Assembly (NCBI GenBank): GCA_031271045.1
Contig: JAISWO010000017.1
Span: forward strand, 62,001 to 126,000
Origin: Tannerellaceae bacterium
GTDB taxonomy: Bacteria > Bacteroidota > Bacteroidia > Bacteroidales > Tannerellaceae
Length of the DNA: 64,000 nt
Direction: 5' to 3'
A program made the position numbers and the translations under genes. Under the pieces are notes generated by a model. That model made no database searches and was not told the DNA's origin. It worked only from the letters and a program-made list of their open reading frames with translations. How positions within the stretch are numbered: position 1 is the stretch's first letter; every line of letters starts with the position of its first letter. Below, piece by piece: positions 53,981 through 62,542 of this stretch.

Positions 53981-54280
53981 TTATTTGACAATAAAAAGGT
54001 CCTCATTCGCTTTCTTCATCAGGTATTCTTCGCGTCCAAAGCGCTCAAGGCCTTCCCGGTTGGTATGGAGATCCCGCAGCTTCCTGCGACTGGCTTCTAT
54101 CTCGTCCCGGGATTGCTTGATCTCTCTCTCCAGCCGGTAGATCTCCGTCGTATATACATAATGCTTATACAGGGAACTCTCCCCCGCCACAAACGTAAGG
54201 GCGATAAAACCAATTATCAGCACCCAGTAGATATTTACTTTGCGTATATGCCTGTCATAAAATTCTCTTGCTTGAAACAT
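53981..54280 (-). CDS. Septum formation initiator family protein (FtsB/DivIC-like)
   Basis: A 99-residue protein: a short cytoplasmic N-terminus, one membrane helix (IYWVLIIGFIALTFVAGE), and then a periplasmic coiled coil (TEIYRLEREIKQSRDEIEASRRKL). The family end motif FGREEYLMKKANEDLFIV completes it. FtsB/DivIC proteins bridge early and late cell-division proteins through FtsL. Adjacent small membrane gene overlap suggests coordinated expression. A -7 box (TACCTTTG) lies at 54299-54306. Confidence 0.93.
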   Translation of the reverse strand: MFQAREFYDRHIRKVNIYWVLIIGFIALTFVAGESSLYKHYVYTTEIYRLEREIKQSRDEIEASRRKLRDLHTNREGLERFGREEYLMKKANEDLFIVK

Positions 54281-54298
54281 AGGTAATTATTTTTGATA

Positions 54299-54306
54299 CA
54301 AAGGTA
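54299..54306 (-). promoter_or_regulatory. Promoter -7 box (TACCTTTG) of the FtsB/DivIC-like gene
   Basis: A minus-strand TAnnTTTG match 19 bases upstream of the start codon. Confidence 0.6.
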
Positions 54307-54370
54307 GAAAATTCCTCCTGTATTCCGGCAGTATAGCCTTCCGGATGTTCCCGTGCCAAGAATTATTTCC

Positions 54371-54378
54371 TATCTTTG
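54371..54378 (+). promoter_or_regulatory. Promoter -7 box (TATCTTTG) of dnaX
   Basis: A plus-strand TAnnTTTG match 26 bases before the dnaX start, divergent from the FtsB/DivIC-like promoter. Confidence 0.6.
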
Positions 54379-54404
54379 GGCCTTGAAGAATAAAAAGAAT
54401 AAGA

Positions 54405-56078
54405 ATGGACAATTATATCGTATCGGCAAGGAAATACCGCCCGTCCACATTCCGTAGTGTGGTCGGACAAAAGTCCCTCACAACCACATTGAAGAATGCA
54501 ATCGCCACACACAAGCTTGCGCACGCTTACCTCTTCTGCGGTCCGCGAGGCGTGGGCAAAACCTCCTGCGCGCGCATCTTTGCAAAGACAATCAACTGCC
54601 TCAGCCCGACAAACGACGGCGACGCCTGCAACGCCTGCGAATCCTGCCGGGCCTTCGACGAACAACGCTCATACAATATCCACGAATTAGATGCCGCCTC
54701 CAACAACTCGGTAGACGACATACGCGCCCTGATCGACCAGGTTCGCATCCCCCCCGCCATTGGGAAATACAAAGTCTTTATCATCGACGAGGTGCATATG
54801 CTCAGCCAGCAAGCTTTCAACGCCTTCCTCAAGACATTGGAAGAACCCCCGCATCACGCCATTTTCATCCTGGCCACCACAGAGAAGCATAAAGTGCTCC
54901 CCACCATCCTCTCGCGCTGCCAGATATACGACTTCTCGCGCATATCCATCGCCGACATGGTGGAACACCTCCAATACGTCGCCGCGCAGGAAGGCGCCAC
55001 CGCCGAACCCGAAGCCCTGAACGTCATCGCACAAAAAGCCGACGGAGGAATGAGGGACGCACTGTCTATCTTCGACCAGGTGGTCAGCTTTACGAACGGA
55101 AACATAACCTACCAGACGGTTATCGACAACCTTAATGTGCTCGATTACGAATACTACTTCCGGCTCACCGACTGTATGCTGACAGGCAACGTAAGGGAAG
55201 CCCTACTGACGCTTAACGACATACTGAGCAAAGGCTTCGACGGACAAAACATCATCACCGGACTGGCATCCCACTTCCGCGACCTCCTCGTCTGCCACGA
55301 CAAAGAGACTATTATCCTCTTCGAAGTCGGAGCCTCCATCCGCGAACGCTATATTGAAACAGCCCGCCGCTGCTCCGACCAACTGCTCTACAAAGCAATC
55401 GAAATAAGCAACGGCTGCGACCTGAACTACCGCCTTAGCCGCAACAAACGACTGCTGCTCGAACTGACACTCATCCAACTTTGCCAACTAACACTGTCGC
55501 TGCCGGATGAAGACAGTAAAAAAAAACTCCTGACGGAACCGGTCGATAACCCCATCGTAACAACCCAGCTACCGCCCGCCACTCCTGCGCAACCGGCCGA
55601 ACCGCCGCACAAAACAGCCCCCCCCATCCTCTCGACATCAATCAAAAAAATGGGCCGGGGCAGTGGAAAGGAAAAGGAAAACAATGCACAAAACCATCCC
55701 GCCGCCAAAGAACAACTGAGCCCCTTTACGGCAGAAGACCTCGTCCGGTACTGGAACGAATATGCGCAAACGATGGAAGGCAACGCCTATCTGAAAAGTA
55801 CAATGACCAACTGTCCGCCGGTATTGCTGGAGAATTTCCAGTTCGAAGTATCCGTCCACAACCCCGGCCAGCAAGACGAACTGCTCGGCGACAGCGTAAA
55901 GCTCCTACCCTTCCTCCGCCGGCAACTCAACAACACACGTATCCAAATGCGCATCCGCATCAGCGAAACAAACGAAAAAAAGCTGGCCTACACCTCCTCC
56001 GAAAAATACGAACACCTCCTAAGTATCAATCCCATGCTCGACAAACTGAAAGAGGAGTTTAACCTCACCCCGGACTAA
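54405..56078 (+). CDS. dnaX: DNA polymerase III subunit gamma/tau
   Basis: A 557-residue clamp-loader ATPase. It begins YIVSARKYRPSTFRSVVGQ and has Walker A GPRGVGKT at 46-53. The zinc-binding cysteines are C65, C75, C78 and C81. DEVHMLS follows, with the sensor region FILATTEKHKVLPTILSRCQ. The C-terminal tau-like part is Pro-rich (about 385-430), then a domain that should contact the polymerase. No slippery A-run with a clear frameshift product was identified, although there is an A-rich run near 55519. Confidence 0.97.
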   Translation: MDNYIVSARKYRPSTFRSVVGQKSLTTTLKNAIATHKLAHAYLFCGPRGVGKTSCARIFAKTINCLSPTNDGDACNACESCRAFDEQRSYNIHELDAASNNSVDDIRALIDQVRIPPAIGKYKVFIIDEVHMLSQQAFNAFLKTLEEPPHHAIFILATTEKHKVLPTILSRCQIYDFSRISIADMVEHLQYVAAQEGATAEPEALNVIAQKADGGMRDALSIFDQVVSFTNGNITYQTVIDNLNVLDYEYYFRLTDCMLTGNVREALLTLNDILSKGFDGQNIITGLASHFRDLLVCHDKETIILFEVGASIRERYIETARRCSDQLLYKAIEISNGCDLNYRLSRNKRLLLELTLIQLCQLTLSLPDEDSKKKLLTEPVDNPIVTTQLPPATPAQPAEPPHKTAPPILSTSIKKMGRGSGKEKENNAQNHPAAKEQLSPFTAEDLVRYWNEYAQTMEGNAYLKSTMTNCPPVLLENFQFEVSVHNPGQQDELLGDSVKLLPFLRRQLNNTRIQMRIRISETNEKKLAYTSSEKYEHLLSINPMLDKLKEEFNLTPD

Positions 56079-56104
56079 ACCGGCTGCACCATTATATTTA
56101 TTAT

Positions 56105-57763
56105 ATGTATAGATACATTTACCTCTGCTTTTCCCTGCTCTTATGCCTGACAGTCCGAAACCTCCGCGCACAGGAATGGAGAAACCCCTTCGACTTTCCC
56201 ATCCTGCTTAGCGGTAACTTCGGCGAACTGCGCAGCGACCATTTCCACGCCGGCATCGACTTCAAAACACAGAACGTGGAAGGAAAACCCGTACGCGCCG
56301 TGCAGGACGGTTATATCTCACGCCTCGTAATCAGCCCCTGGGGATACGGCCATGCGCTCTACATCAACCATCCCAACGGCGCCACCACCGTCTACGGACA
56401 TTTACAGCAATTCGCCGCCCACATCACCGCCCACGTCAAGGAACAACAATACGCTCACGAGAGCTTCTCCATCGACCTGACCTTTCCGCCCGAACAATTC
56501 CCCGTGCGCAAAGGACAAACCATCGCCCTGGCAGGAAACACCGGCAGCTCGGCAGGCCCTCATCTCCACTTCGAAATCCGAAACACCGGAACCGGCATGC
56601 TCTACGACCCGCTGGAATACTACAAAGACCGCGTCAAAGATACCCGTCCACCTCGTATCGAAGGCTTCATGGCTTATCCTGTCGAAGGGAAAGGCGTTAT
56701 TAACGGCAGCAACCGCAAAGCCGAAATCCGCCCAAACGAACGCATCGAAGCCTGGGGTGAAATCACCTTCGCCGTAAAGGCTTACGACTACATGGACGGC
56801 GTCCCCAATATCTACGGCGTACGGCGAATCGCCATGGCCATAGATACGCAAGTGGTCTTCAGCAGTCATATCGACTGCTTCTCTCCCGCCGAAACGCGCT
56901 ACCTCAACAGTTTCATTGATTACGAAGCCTGGAAAACGCAACGTTCATTCTATATGAAGACTTCCGTCGATCCGGGCAACCGCCTGAGCTTCGTTCAGCA
57001 CATCAACCGCGGTGTCCTGCATATCAACGAAGAACGTATCTATCGCATCAGCTTCCGCCTGCGAGACCTCTACGGCAACCTGACTCAGCATACCCTCCTC
57101 GTCCAGGGCCGCAAACAAGATATACCCGCCCCCCGAACCGAAGGCGAATACTTTCACTGGAAAAGCGAAAACCGCTTCGGAGCGAAAGGCATACGACTAA
57201 CCATACCGGCCGGAAACCTCTACGACGACTTCTATTTCTGCTACAATATGCTGACAAGCGCCACCCTGCCGGAAAGCATACACGTCCTGCACGACCGTCC
57301 TGTTCCGCTACACGATAAAGCCTTATTGTCGCTCCGCTTGCCGGTCAATCCTGCCAACGCCGACGACATACATACATACGGAATCGTACGCCTGCAAGGA
57401 AAAAAGGCCATCTGGATCGGAGGCAACCACCGCGACGGCTGGATCGACACCAACATACGCGAACTGGGAAGCTATGCGATCATGCAAGACATACAGCCGC
57501 CCGTCATTACGCCCGTCAACCCCGCAACCTGGACCGGCAACCGGCGCATCACGCTCCGCATATCCGACAACCTCAGCGGCGTGCAGGACTATCGCGGAGA
57601 AATCGACGGGCAATTCGTTCTCTTCGAGTTCGACGGCAAAAAAGGACTCGTCTCCTATCGCTTCGACCCTGCACGGCTCGCCCAAGGCAGCCATAAACTC
57701 CGCTTCACACTCACAGATGCCTGCGGGAATCGCTCGGAATATAATCATACCTTTATTTGGTAA
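56105..57763 (+). CDS. M23 family metallopeptidase (LytM-like peptidoglycan hydrolase), secreted
   Basis: A 552-residue protein with a signal peptide (to about NLRAQ) and an N-terminal LytM domain. Zinc and catalytic ligands are His48 and Asp52 (FHAGIDFK) and His153/His155 (PHLHFE). A large beta-rich C-terminal region follows (about 200-552) with Ig-like strands (RRITLRISDNLSGVQDY, KLRFTLTDACGNRSEYNH). The enzyme should cut peptide cross-bridges in the periplasm. It follows dnaX by 26 bases. Confidence 0.94.
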   Translation: MYRYIYLCFSLLLCLTVRNLRAQEWRNPFDFPILLSGNFGELRSDHFHAGIDFKTQNVEGKPVRAVQDGYISRLVISPWGYGHALYINHPNGATTVYGHLQQFAAHITAHVKEQQYAHESFSIDLTFPPEQFPVRKGQTIALAGNTGSSAGPHLHFEIRNTGTGMLYDPLEYYKDRVKDTRPPRIEGFMAYPVEGKGVINGSNRKAEIRPNERIEAWGEITFAVKAYDYMDGVPNIYGVRRIAMAIDTQVVFSSHIDCFSPAETRYLNSFIDYEAWKTQRSFYMKTSVDPGNRLSFVQHINRGVLHINEERIYRISFRLRDLYGNLTQHTLLVQGRKQDIPAPRTEGEYFHWKSENRFGAKGIRLTIPAGNLYDDFYFCYNMLTSATLPESIHVLHDRPVPLHDKALLSLRLPVNPANADDIHTYGIVRLQGKKAIWIGGNHRDGWIDTNIRELGSYAIMQDIQPPVITPVNPATWTGNRRITLRISDNLSGVQDYRGEIDGQFVLFEFDGKKGLVSYRFDPARLAQGSHKLRFTLTDACGNRSEYNHTFIW

Positions 57764-57788
57764 TACAACCGGGCTTTGCTTAAATTTG
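57756..57788 (+). promoter_or_regulatory. Promoter (-33 TTTG, -7 TAAATTTG) of the APH-family kinase gene
   Basis: TTTG at 57756-57759 and TAAATTTG at 57781-57788 are separated by 21 bases, close to the Bacteroidetes spacing. The -33 box overlaps the last codons of the M23 gene. The start codon is 28 bases downstream of the -7 box. Confidence 0.65.
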
Positions 57789-57816
57789 TATCCGATTATA
57801 GATAACACCCAACATA

Positions 57817-58908
57817 ATGAAAACAAAAGAACAATTTCTGAACATTCTCGGTCAGTTTCTGACAGAAGACCGTATCCTTGCCGTTGAACCCTTTGGCAAC
57901 GGACATATCAACGATACGCTTTGCGTACGCACCGAAGGCGGAGAACCCGCCTACGTCCTGCAACGTATCAACCACCACATATTTACGAACGTAGATATGC
58001 TCCAAAGTAACATACACGCCGTCACAACTCACATCCGCAACAAACTCGTACAACGCGGCGAAAAGGACATCGACCGCAAGGTTCTCACCTTCCTGCCTGC
58101 CAAAGATGGAAAATACTACTACTACGATGGCGAAAGCTATTGGAGAGTCTGCCTTTTCATTCCGCAAAGCCGGAGTCACGAGACCATCACACCGGAACTC
58201 TCCTATCAGGCCGGGAAAGCCTTCGGCGACTTCCAATCCATGCTCGCCGACATACCCGAAGGCGTTCTCGGAGAAACAATACCCAACTTCCATAATATGG
58301 AATTCAGGCTTCAACAGTTCCACGACGCCCTCCGTGACAATGCCGCCGGACGTGCCGCCGAAGTGAGCCGTCTCACTGACGAGATCCTCAAACGTTCCGG
58401 CGACATGTGCATACAAGAAAAACTCTATCGCGAAGGTAAACTGAAGAAGCGCATCAACCATTGCGATACGAAAGTCAACAACGTCTTGTTCGACAACGAC
58501 GGGAACGTCCTTTGCGTCATCGACCTCGACACCGTCATGCCCGGCTTTGTCCTCTCTGACATTGGCGACTTCATCCGCACCGGAGCCAATACCGGAGCCG
58601 AAGACGATGAAAACCTCGACAACATATCTGTCGATATGGAAACCTTCAAAGCCTACGCACGCGGATATATGGAAACGGCCAGTTCCTTCCTTACCCCATT
58701 GGAGATAAGTCTCCTTCCTTACGGCGGAAGGCTGCTCACCTATATGCAGACCGTCCGGTTCCTGACCGACTACCTGAACGGGGATACCTACTACAAGATC
58801 CATCACCCCAAGCATAACCTGCAACGGACAGAAGCGCAATTCCAACTGCTCCGGAGCCTTGAAGAACATGCCGCCGAAATGGATGACTTCATCAAACAAT
58901 GGCTATAA
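57817..58908 (+). CDS. Phosphotransferase family (APH fold), probable N-acetylhexosamine kinase-like enzyme
   Basis: A 363-residue kinase-fold protein. The catalytic loop is HCDTKVNN (His215, Asp217, Asn222) and the metal site IDLDT (Asp236, Asp238). The N-terminal nucleotide lobe has PFGNGHINDTL and YVLQRINHHIF. The sequence is closest in pattern to the N-acetylhexosamine 1-kinase-like APH proteins found in Bacteroidota, not to aminoglycoside resistance enzymes. A role in phosphorylating salvaged amino sugars is plausible, but the substrate is not established. Its stop overlaps the upstream part of the next gene region, 11 bases before the lipoprotein ATG. Confidence 0.85.
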   Translation: MKTKEQFLNILGQFLTEDRILAVEPFGNGHINDTLCVRTEGGEPAYVLQRINHHIFTNVDMLQSNIHAVTTHIRNKLVQRGEKDIDRKVLTFLPAKDGKYYYYDGESYWRVCLFIPQSRSHETITPELSYQAGKAFGDFQSMLADIPEGVLGETIPNFHNMEFRLQQFHDALRDNAAGRAAEVSRLTDEILKRSGDMCIQEKLYREGKLKKRINHCDTKVNNVLFDNDGNVLCVIDLDTVMPGFVLSDIGDFIRTGANTGAEDDENLDNISVDMETFKAYARGYMETASSFLTPLEISLLPYGGRLLTYMQTVRFLTDYLNGDTYYKIHHPKHNLQRTEAQFQLLRSLEEHAAEMDDFIKQWL

Positions 58909-58919
58909 AACATTCTAAT

Positions 58920-59828
58920 ATGAAACTCTACTTCTATCTCCGGACGCTAATAGCCGGATTCATTCTACTTACCTTTGTACATTGTTCTAAGGAAAGCTCT
59001 TCGGAACCCGGGAGCGGAGACTTCTCTCCCGGCGAACAGGTGCAACAAGCTTTCGACACCAGATACCCCGGAGTGACCGGGGTCGTCTGGTCGGTCGAGA
59101 AAAGCTATTATGTGGCTGATTTCATGCTCGACGCGCAGCAGGCTTCCGCCTGGTTCGGGGAAAACGGCGACTGGAGGCTGGGGAAAATACCCACCTCCTA
59201 TAACGAACAAATCAAGCCGGTCGTCGCCGAGGCGCTTGCGCATACCTCCTACGCTTCATGGAAGGTCAAAGAAGCCTACACCCTCAACCGCAAGGAGCTG
59301 TCGCCCGTTTATGCCATCGGCATGACCAACGACCATATCCTGTCGAATCTCTACTTCACCCGCAATGGCGACTTCATTAAGGTCATCGACGACGTAAACA
59401 GCCGCACCGACGTACCGATCGTCATTCCGGCAATACTTTCGCAGGCTCTCGACAAACTCTTCGACGAGATCGAGATCGCGGACATATCCGTGATTGACGT
59501 CATCAACTCGGAAATAAGCGTGGGATTAATTATGGACGAAACCTATGCAACGGCTATCTTCAGTAAAAACTATGTCTGGATCGTAACCTTCTGGAACCTC
59601 ACGACGGAAACCGTGCCACCCGTCGTGCTGAAAGGGTTCCGGTCTTCGCACTATGCCAACCTCACCCTGTCGCGCATACGCTCCATGCAGAATGCAACAA
59701 ATACAACTTACCTCTTTTACCTGATCAACAACAATAAGACCATCATTGCAGAATTCAACAGAGACGGCGTGCTGACCGCCGTTATTTCGCGCGACCACGT
59801 CATGGCGAAATATTTGTTGAACATATAA
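58920..59828 (+). CDS. PepSY-like domain lipoprotein
   Basis: About 302 residues from ATG 58920, with a lipoprotein signal (LIAGFILLTFVHC; acylated Cys about residue 23). It continues with repeated PepSY-like units: VQQAFDTRYPGVTGVVWSVE and YYVADFMLDAQQASAWFGENG, then a similar block with YASWKVKEAYTL. Proteins with tandem PepSY-like domains are common secreted proteins in Bacteroidales, with unclear function. The last 112 bases overlap the end of the convergent PPTase gene. Confidence 0.82.
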   Translation: MKLYFYLRTLIAGFILLTFVHCSKESSSEPGSGDFSPGEQVQQAFDTRYPGVTGVVWSVEKSYYVADFMLDAQQASAWFGENGDWRLGKIPTSYNEQIKPVVAEALAHTSYASWKVKEAYTLNRKELSPVYAIGMTNDHILSNLYFTRNGDFIKVIDDVNSRTDVPIVIPAILSQALDKLFDEIEIADISVIDVINSEISVGLIMDETYATAIFSKNYVWIVTFWNLTTETVPPVVLKGFRSSHYANLTLSRIRSMQNATNTTYLFYLINNNKTIIAEFNRDGVLTAVISRDHVMAKYLLNI

Positions 59829-60403
59829 TCCAGCATGTACGACGCCCGGGCCGGCGTGCGCATCTCGGTGGCTACCAGGCTGCCCGATGGGCCGAAAGCA
59901 AAGGGGGCAAGATGCAGATGACGCAAGATGTCCACCTCGCGCCGGCCGATGATTTTATACAGTGTTTCTTTGGCGCACCAGCAGAGCAGCAGATGTTCCG
60001 CCTCGTGCGCAGGATCAATCATAGCTTCTTCTTCCGGATTCATAAAGCGTCGGCGCACGCGGCGTACGCGGTCGTTGGGGTATTCGATGTCGATACTCAC
60101 CGGGTGTTGTTCGCTCAAAACAACGGCCGCATAGCCTTTCGTGTGCGAAATGCCGATGTGTATCCGCCGGTCCGGAAGGTAAGGAGCGCCGTTGGGATCG
60201 TAAGCGATCAACAGTTCTTCGCCCAGTAGTTCCTTCAGTAACACGCGGACGGCCAGCCATTCCCTGATGCGATTCACGCCATGCATCTCCATCGGCAGGA
60301 GCCGGTTGGCGGGAAGCGTCAGGCGCGAGAGCAGTTCGTCCGGACTTTCTTCAATTTTCCAGACGCCCCGGAGCGGTCCTGTATGCCGGAGAAACAACGC
60401 CAT
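59717..60403 (-). CDS. 4'-phosphopantetheinyl transferase superfamily protein
   Basis: A 228-residue enzyme that moves phosphopantetheine from CoA onto carrier proteins. Seen: IHIGISHTKGYAAVVLS, the metal motif VSIDIEYPNDRV, and WCAKETLYKIIGR with the catalytic Glu/Lys. The usual fold ends near YMFNKYFAMTW (about residue 205). The last 23 or so residues (to LLLLIR) are coded inside the convergent PepSY lipoprotein gene and look like an extension after loss of the original stop. The start overlaps the gldD stop. Confidence 0.92.
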   Translation of the reverse strand: MALFLRHTGPLRGVWKIEESPDELLSRLTLPANRLLPMEMHGVNRIREWLAVRVLLKELLGEELLIAYDPNGAPYLPDRRIHIGISHTKGYAAVVLSEQHPVSIDIEYPNDRVRRVRRRFMNPEEEAMIDPAHEAEHLLLCWCAKETLYKIIGRREVDILRHLHLAPFAFGPSGSLVATEMRTPARASYMLDYMFNKYFAMTWSREITAVSTPSLLNSAMMVLLLLIR

Positions 60404-60990
60404 CAGGGATGCGTCCAGCGGAATGATTCAATCAACGTACGGATATCGGCTTTGATGTATTCGGTGACCGGAGCCAGCGAGTCCGTATCAAGAGCAAAGC
60501 GATCGTAGAGCAACGTACCACGGAAGAAGTTCGAAACGCTGTCGGTCACCACAAACTGCAAAGGCGATGCCGGAGCGTTGCTCAACTCAAAAAGCGAAGC
60601 ATAGACGCCTGTCGAAGGATCTTCGTAGATGTATTGATTGATTTCGCTCCGCGTATCTTCTGCCTGACGTACGAGCAAATGATATGAATCCTGAAATGCG
60701 TTTTCCAGCGACGCGCGCGTTACCGGCAGGTAACTGCAATGAATAGCGCCCGAAAGCGACGGATACAACAGGCGGATCCATTCTCCGGTATCTGTCGGCG
60801 GAAGGTTCTCGGCGGCAACAAGCATCGAAACCTGAAAGGTGCAAGGTATCCGTTCCGGCGAAAACGTGGTGTAAGCTGCCGGCGGCAATTCTATGCGGGC
60901 GTATCCGGACGGCTTGGGCGTATGGCGCGTCGAACAGGAGAGCAGCATCATGACGCCTGCCAGGAGGCAAAGGTATGGGTGGATCCGCAT
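60403..60990 (-). CDS. gldD: Gliding motility lipoprotein GldD
   Basis: A 195-residue lipoprotein (lipobox LLSC, Cys19) with the GldD pattern: KPSGYARIELPPAAY near the start, WIRLLYPSLSGAIHCSYLP in the middle, and SVSNFFRGTLLYDRFALDTDSLAPV near the end. GldD is needed for gliding in flavobacteria. In non-gliding Bacteroidales it is part of a conserved envelope gene cluster with ssb, gldE and a PPTase. Here gldE is not present between ssb and gldD. Confidence 0.93.
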   Translation of the reverse strand: MRIHPYLCLLAGVMMLLSCSTRHTPKPSGYARIELPPAAYTTFSPERIPCTFQVSMLVAAENLPPTDTGEWIRLLYPSLSGAIHCSYLPVTRASLENAFQDSYHLLVRQAEDTRSEINQYIYEDPSTGVYASLFELSNAPASPLQFVVTDSVSNFFRGTLLYDRFALDTDSLAPVTEYIKADIRTLIESFRWTHP

Positions 60991-60992
60991 AA

Positions 60993-61475
60993 TCAGAAGG
61001 GAAGATCGTCCGACTCGTCCGATTCCGGCGGGAGTGGCGAAGTTGATTCCGGTGGAATCAGGGACGGTGCATGGGATGCCGGCGTCGCGGGGGACTGTGC
61101 CGACGTTGAAGACTGTGAGGATGTATTCTCTGTGTTCCGTGTTCCGGTATTGAAAAACTCTACGCGGTCGGCGTAGATTTCGGTCACGTAGCGCTTTGTG
61201 CCTGCCTGGTCTGCATAGTTGCGCGAACGTATTTTGCCTTCCACGTAAACGGAGGAACCTTTCCTGACCCAGCGTTCGACAAAGGAGACCAGATCACGCC
61301 GCACTACGATATTGTGCCATTCCGTTCTTTCGGGCACTTCCGTTCCGTTGGCCAGGCGGTAGCCTCGTTCCGACGTGGCGACCGGGAAGTTAGCGACCGC
61401 CGTTCCGCTGTCGAAATACCGTACTTCGGGGTCTTTGCCTACATAACCAATCAATATTACTTTATTCAGCGACAT
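60993..61475 (-). CDS. ssb: Single-stranded DNA-binding protein
   Basis: A 160-residue SSB. The N-terminal OB-fold (1-110) has VILIGYVGKDPEVRYFDSG and TEWHNIVVRRDLVSFVERWV. A Ser/Thr/Pro-rich linker is followed by the acidic tip DESDDLPF, which recruits replication and repair proteins. Two bases separate its stop from gldD. Confidence 0.97.
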   Translation of the reverse strand: MSLNKVILIGYVGKDPEVRYFDSGTAVANFPVATSERGYRLANGTEVPERTEWHNIVVRRDLVSFVERWVRKGSSVYVEGKIRSRNYADQAGTKRYVTEIYADRVEFFNTGTRNTENTSSQSSTSAQSPATPASHAPSLIPPESTSPLPPESDESDDLPF

Positions 61476-61587
61476 AGCATTTTTTCTTTGAAATTACTTT
61501 ACAAAGGAATAGAAAATTGTTCATTCCGACAAACGTTCGTCGCAAGATGCCGGAACTGGAGTTCCTTTAATCTCTGCATAATACCTG

Positions 61588-61640
61588 CAAAAAAGAAAGC
61601 AACCCCGTCGTAAACGCAAGACGTTTACGACGGGGTTGCT
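61588..61640 (-). terminator. Very strong rho-independent terminator of the tRNA-Leu transcript
   Basis: Perfect 19-bp arms (61598-61616 and 61622-61640) close on a five-base loop. On the minus strand this is followed by TTTCTTTTTT. It stops the tRNA transcript before it runs into ssb. Confidence 0.92.
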
Positions 61641-61663
61641 AACTAAAGCTTATTGCATGGTTG

Positions 61664-61747
61664 TACGCAGGATGAGATTTGAACTCACACACCATAACTG
61701 GCACTACCCCCTCAAAGTAGCGTGTCTACCAATTCCACCACCTGCGC
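61664..61747 (-). tRNA. tRNA-Leu(GAG)
   Basis: An 84-base tRNA with the long variable arm of tRNA-Leu. The acceptor stem GCGCAGG pairs with CCTGCGT (the first pair is G-T), discriminator A73. The anticodon arm CTACT-TTGAGGG-GGTAG gives anticodon GAG. The T-loop GAGTTCAAATCTC is standard. No CCA is encoded. It is 25 bases downstream of tRNA-Leu(CAG) in the same transcript. Confidence 0.93.
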
Positions 61748-61772
61748 ATTATAACATCTCTCTCCAGAGATG

Positions 61773-61856
61773 TGCCCGGAACAGGACTCGAACCTGCACG
61801 TTCGCAAAAACACTCGCACCTGAAACGAGCGCGTCTACCAATTCCGCCACCCGGGC
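61773..61856 (-). tRNA. tRNA-Leu(CAG)
   Basis: An 84-base tRNA-Leu with the acceptor stem GCCCGGG/TCCGGGC, discriminator A and no encoded CCA. The anticodon arm CTCGT-TTCAGGT-GCGAG gives anticodon CAG; a long variable arm (GTGTTTTTGCGAAC) follows. It is the first tRNA of the pair after the promoter at 61871-61901. Confidence 0.94.
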
Positions 61857-61870
61857 CTTATTTTCGGGGA

Positions 61871-61901
61871 CAAAATTAAACATTATATTTAAACTCGCAA
61901 A
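61871..61901 (-). promoter_or_regulatory. Promoter (-33 TTTG, -7 TAATTTTG) of the tRNA-Leu pair
   Basis: On the minus strand TTTG (plus positions 61898-61901) and TAATTTTG (61871-61878) are exactly 19 bases apart, the textbook Bacteroidetes arrangement. Transcription should begin about seven bases before the first tRNA. Confidence 0.85.
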
Positions 61902-61993
61902 TTAAAAAATAATATTTTCCGGGATAATACATATTCAGAGCTTGTTTGACGAATTGTCCGGCGGCGGCGGTGCGGATTTTTGCACCACGCGCG

Positions 61994-62509
61994 CTACACG
62001 ACCCGTTCGTAGTAGAACATGTCGACGAAGCGGTTGTTTTTGAAGGCTGCTTTCTGAAGGACACCTACGCGGCGGAAGCCGGCTTTTTCCAGTACGCGCA
62101 CAGAAGGGAGGTTGCAGGCATAAACGCAGGCGAAAAGGCGTACGAAGTTGGTATGGGCGAACAGGTAGCCGGCAAACGTTCGCAGCGCTTCGGTGGCAAT
62201 GCCTTTGTTCCACCACGACTCTCCTATCCAGTAACCGACTTCGGCGCTGAAGCGTTCTACGTCGGCGAGCGGGGAGATGCCGATTCCGCCGACGGCCTTC
62301 CCGTCGATCACGATAGCGAACTCCTGCGCAGTGGGTTTGGAGCCGGCGTAATGGATAAAGTCTTCCGCATCTTTCGTGGTGTAAGGATAGGGGAAACTGT
62401 CGCGCAGATTGCTTGATATGCGCGGGTTGTTTGCCTCTGCCGTCAAGGACGGTATATCTTCCGGCTGCCAGGGGCGCAGGAGGAAGGTGTTTGTTCGGAT
62501 AGATAACAT
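61994..62509 (-). CDS. GNAT family N-acetyltransferase (RimJ/RimL-like)
   Basis: A 171-residue acetyltransferase with FLLRPWQPEDIPSLTAEANNP at the start, YWIGESWWNKGIATEALRTF (the CoA-binding turn), FVRLFACVYACNLPSVRVLEKAGFRRVG and the closing YYERVV. This pattern matches the RimJ/RimL branch, which acetylates protein N-termini or small molecules. The substrate is unknown. It lies between the tRNA pair and menD on the minus strand. Confidence 0.93.
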   Translation of the reverse strand: MLSIRTNTFLLRPWQPEDIPSLTAEANNPRISSNLRDSFPYPYTTKDAEDFIHYAGSKPTAQEFAIVIDGKAVGGIGISPLADVERFSAEVGYWIGESWWNKGIATEALRTFAGYLFAHTNFVRLFACVYACNLPSVRVLEKAGFRRVGVLQKAAFKNNRFVDMFYYERVV

Positions 62510-62542
62510 GGATCTTCTTGTTATTGTGGAGGCGAAGATAGG

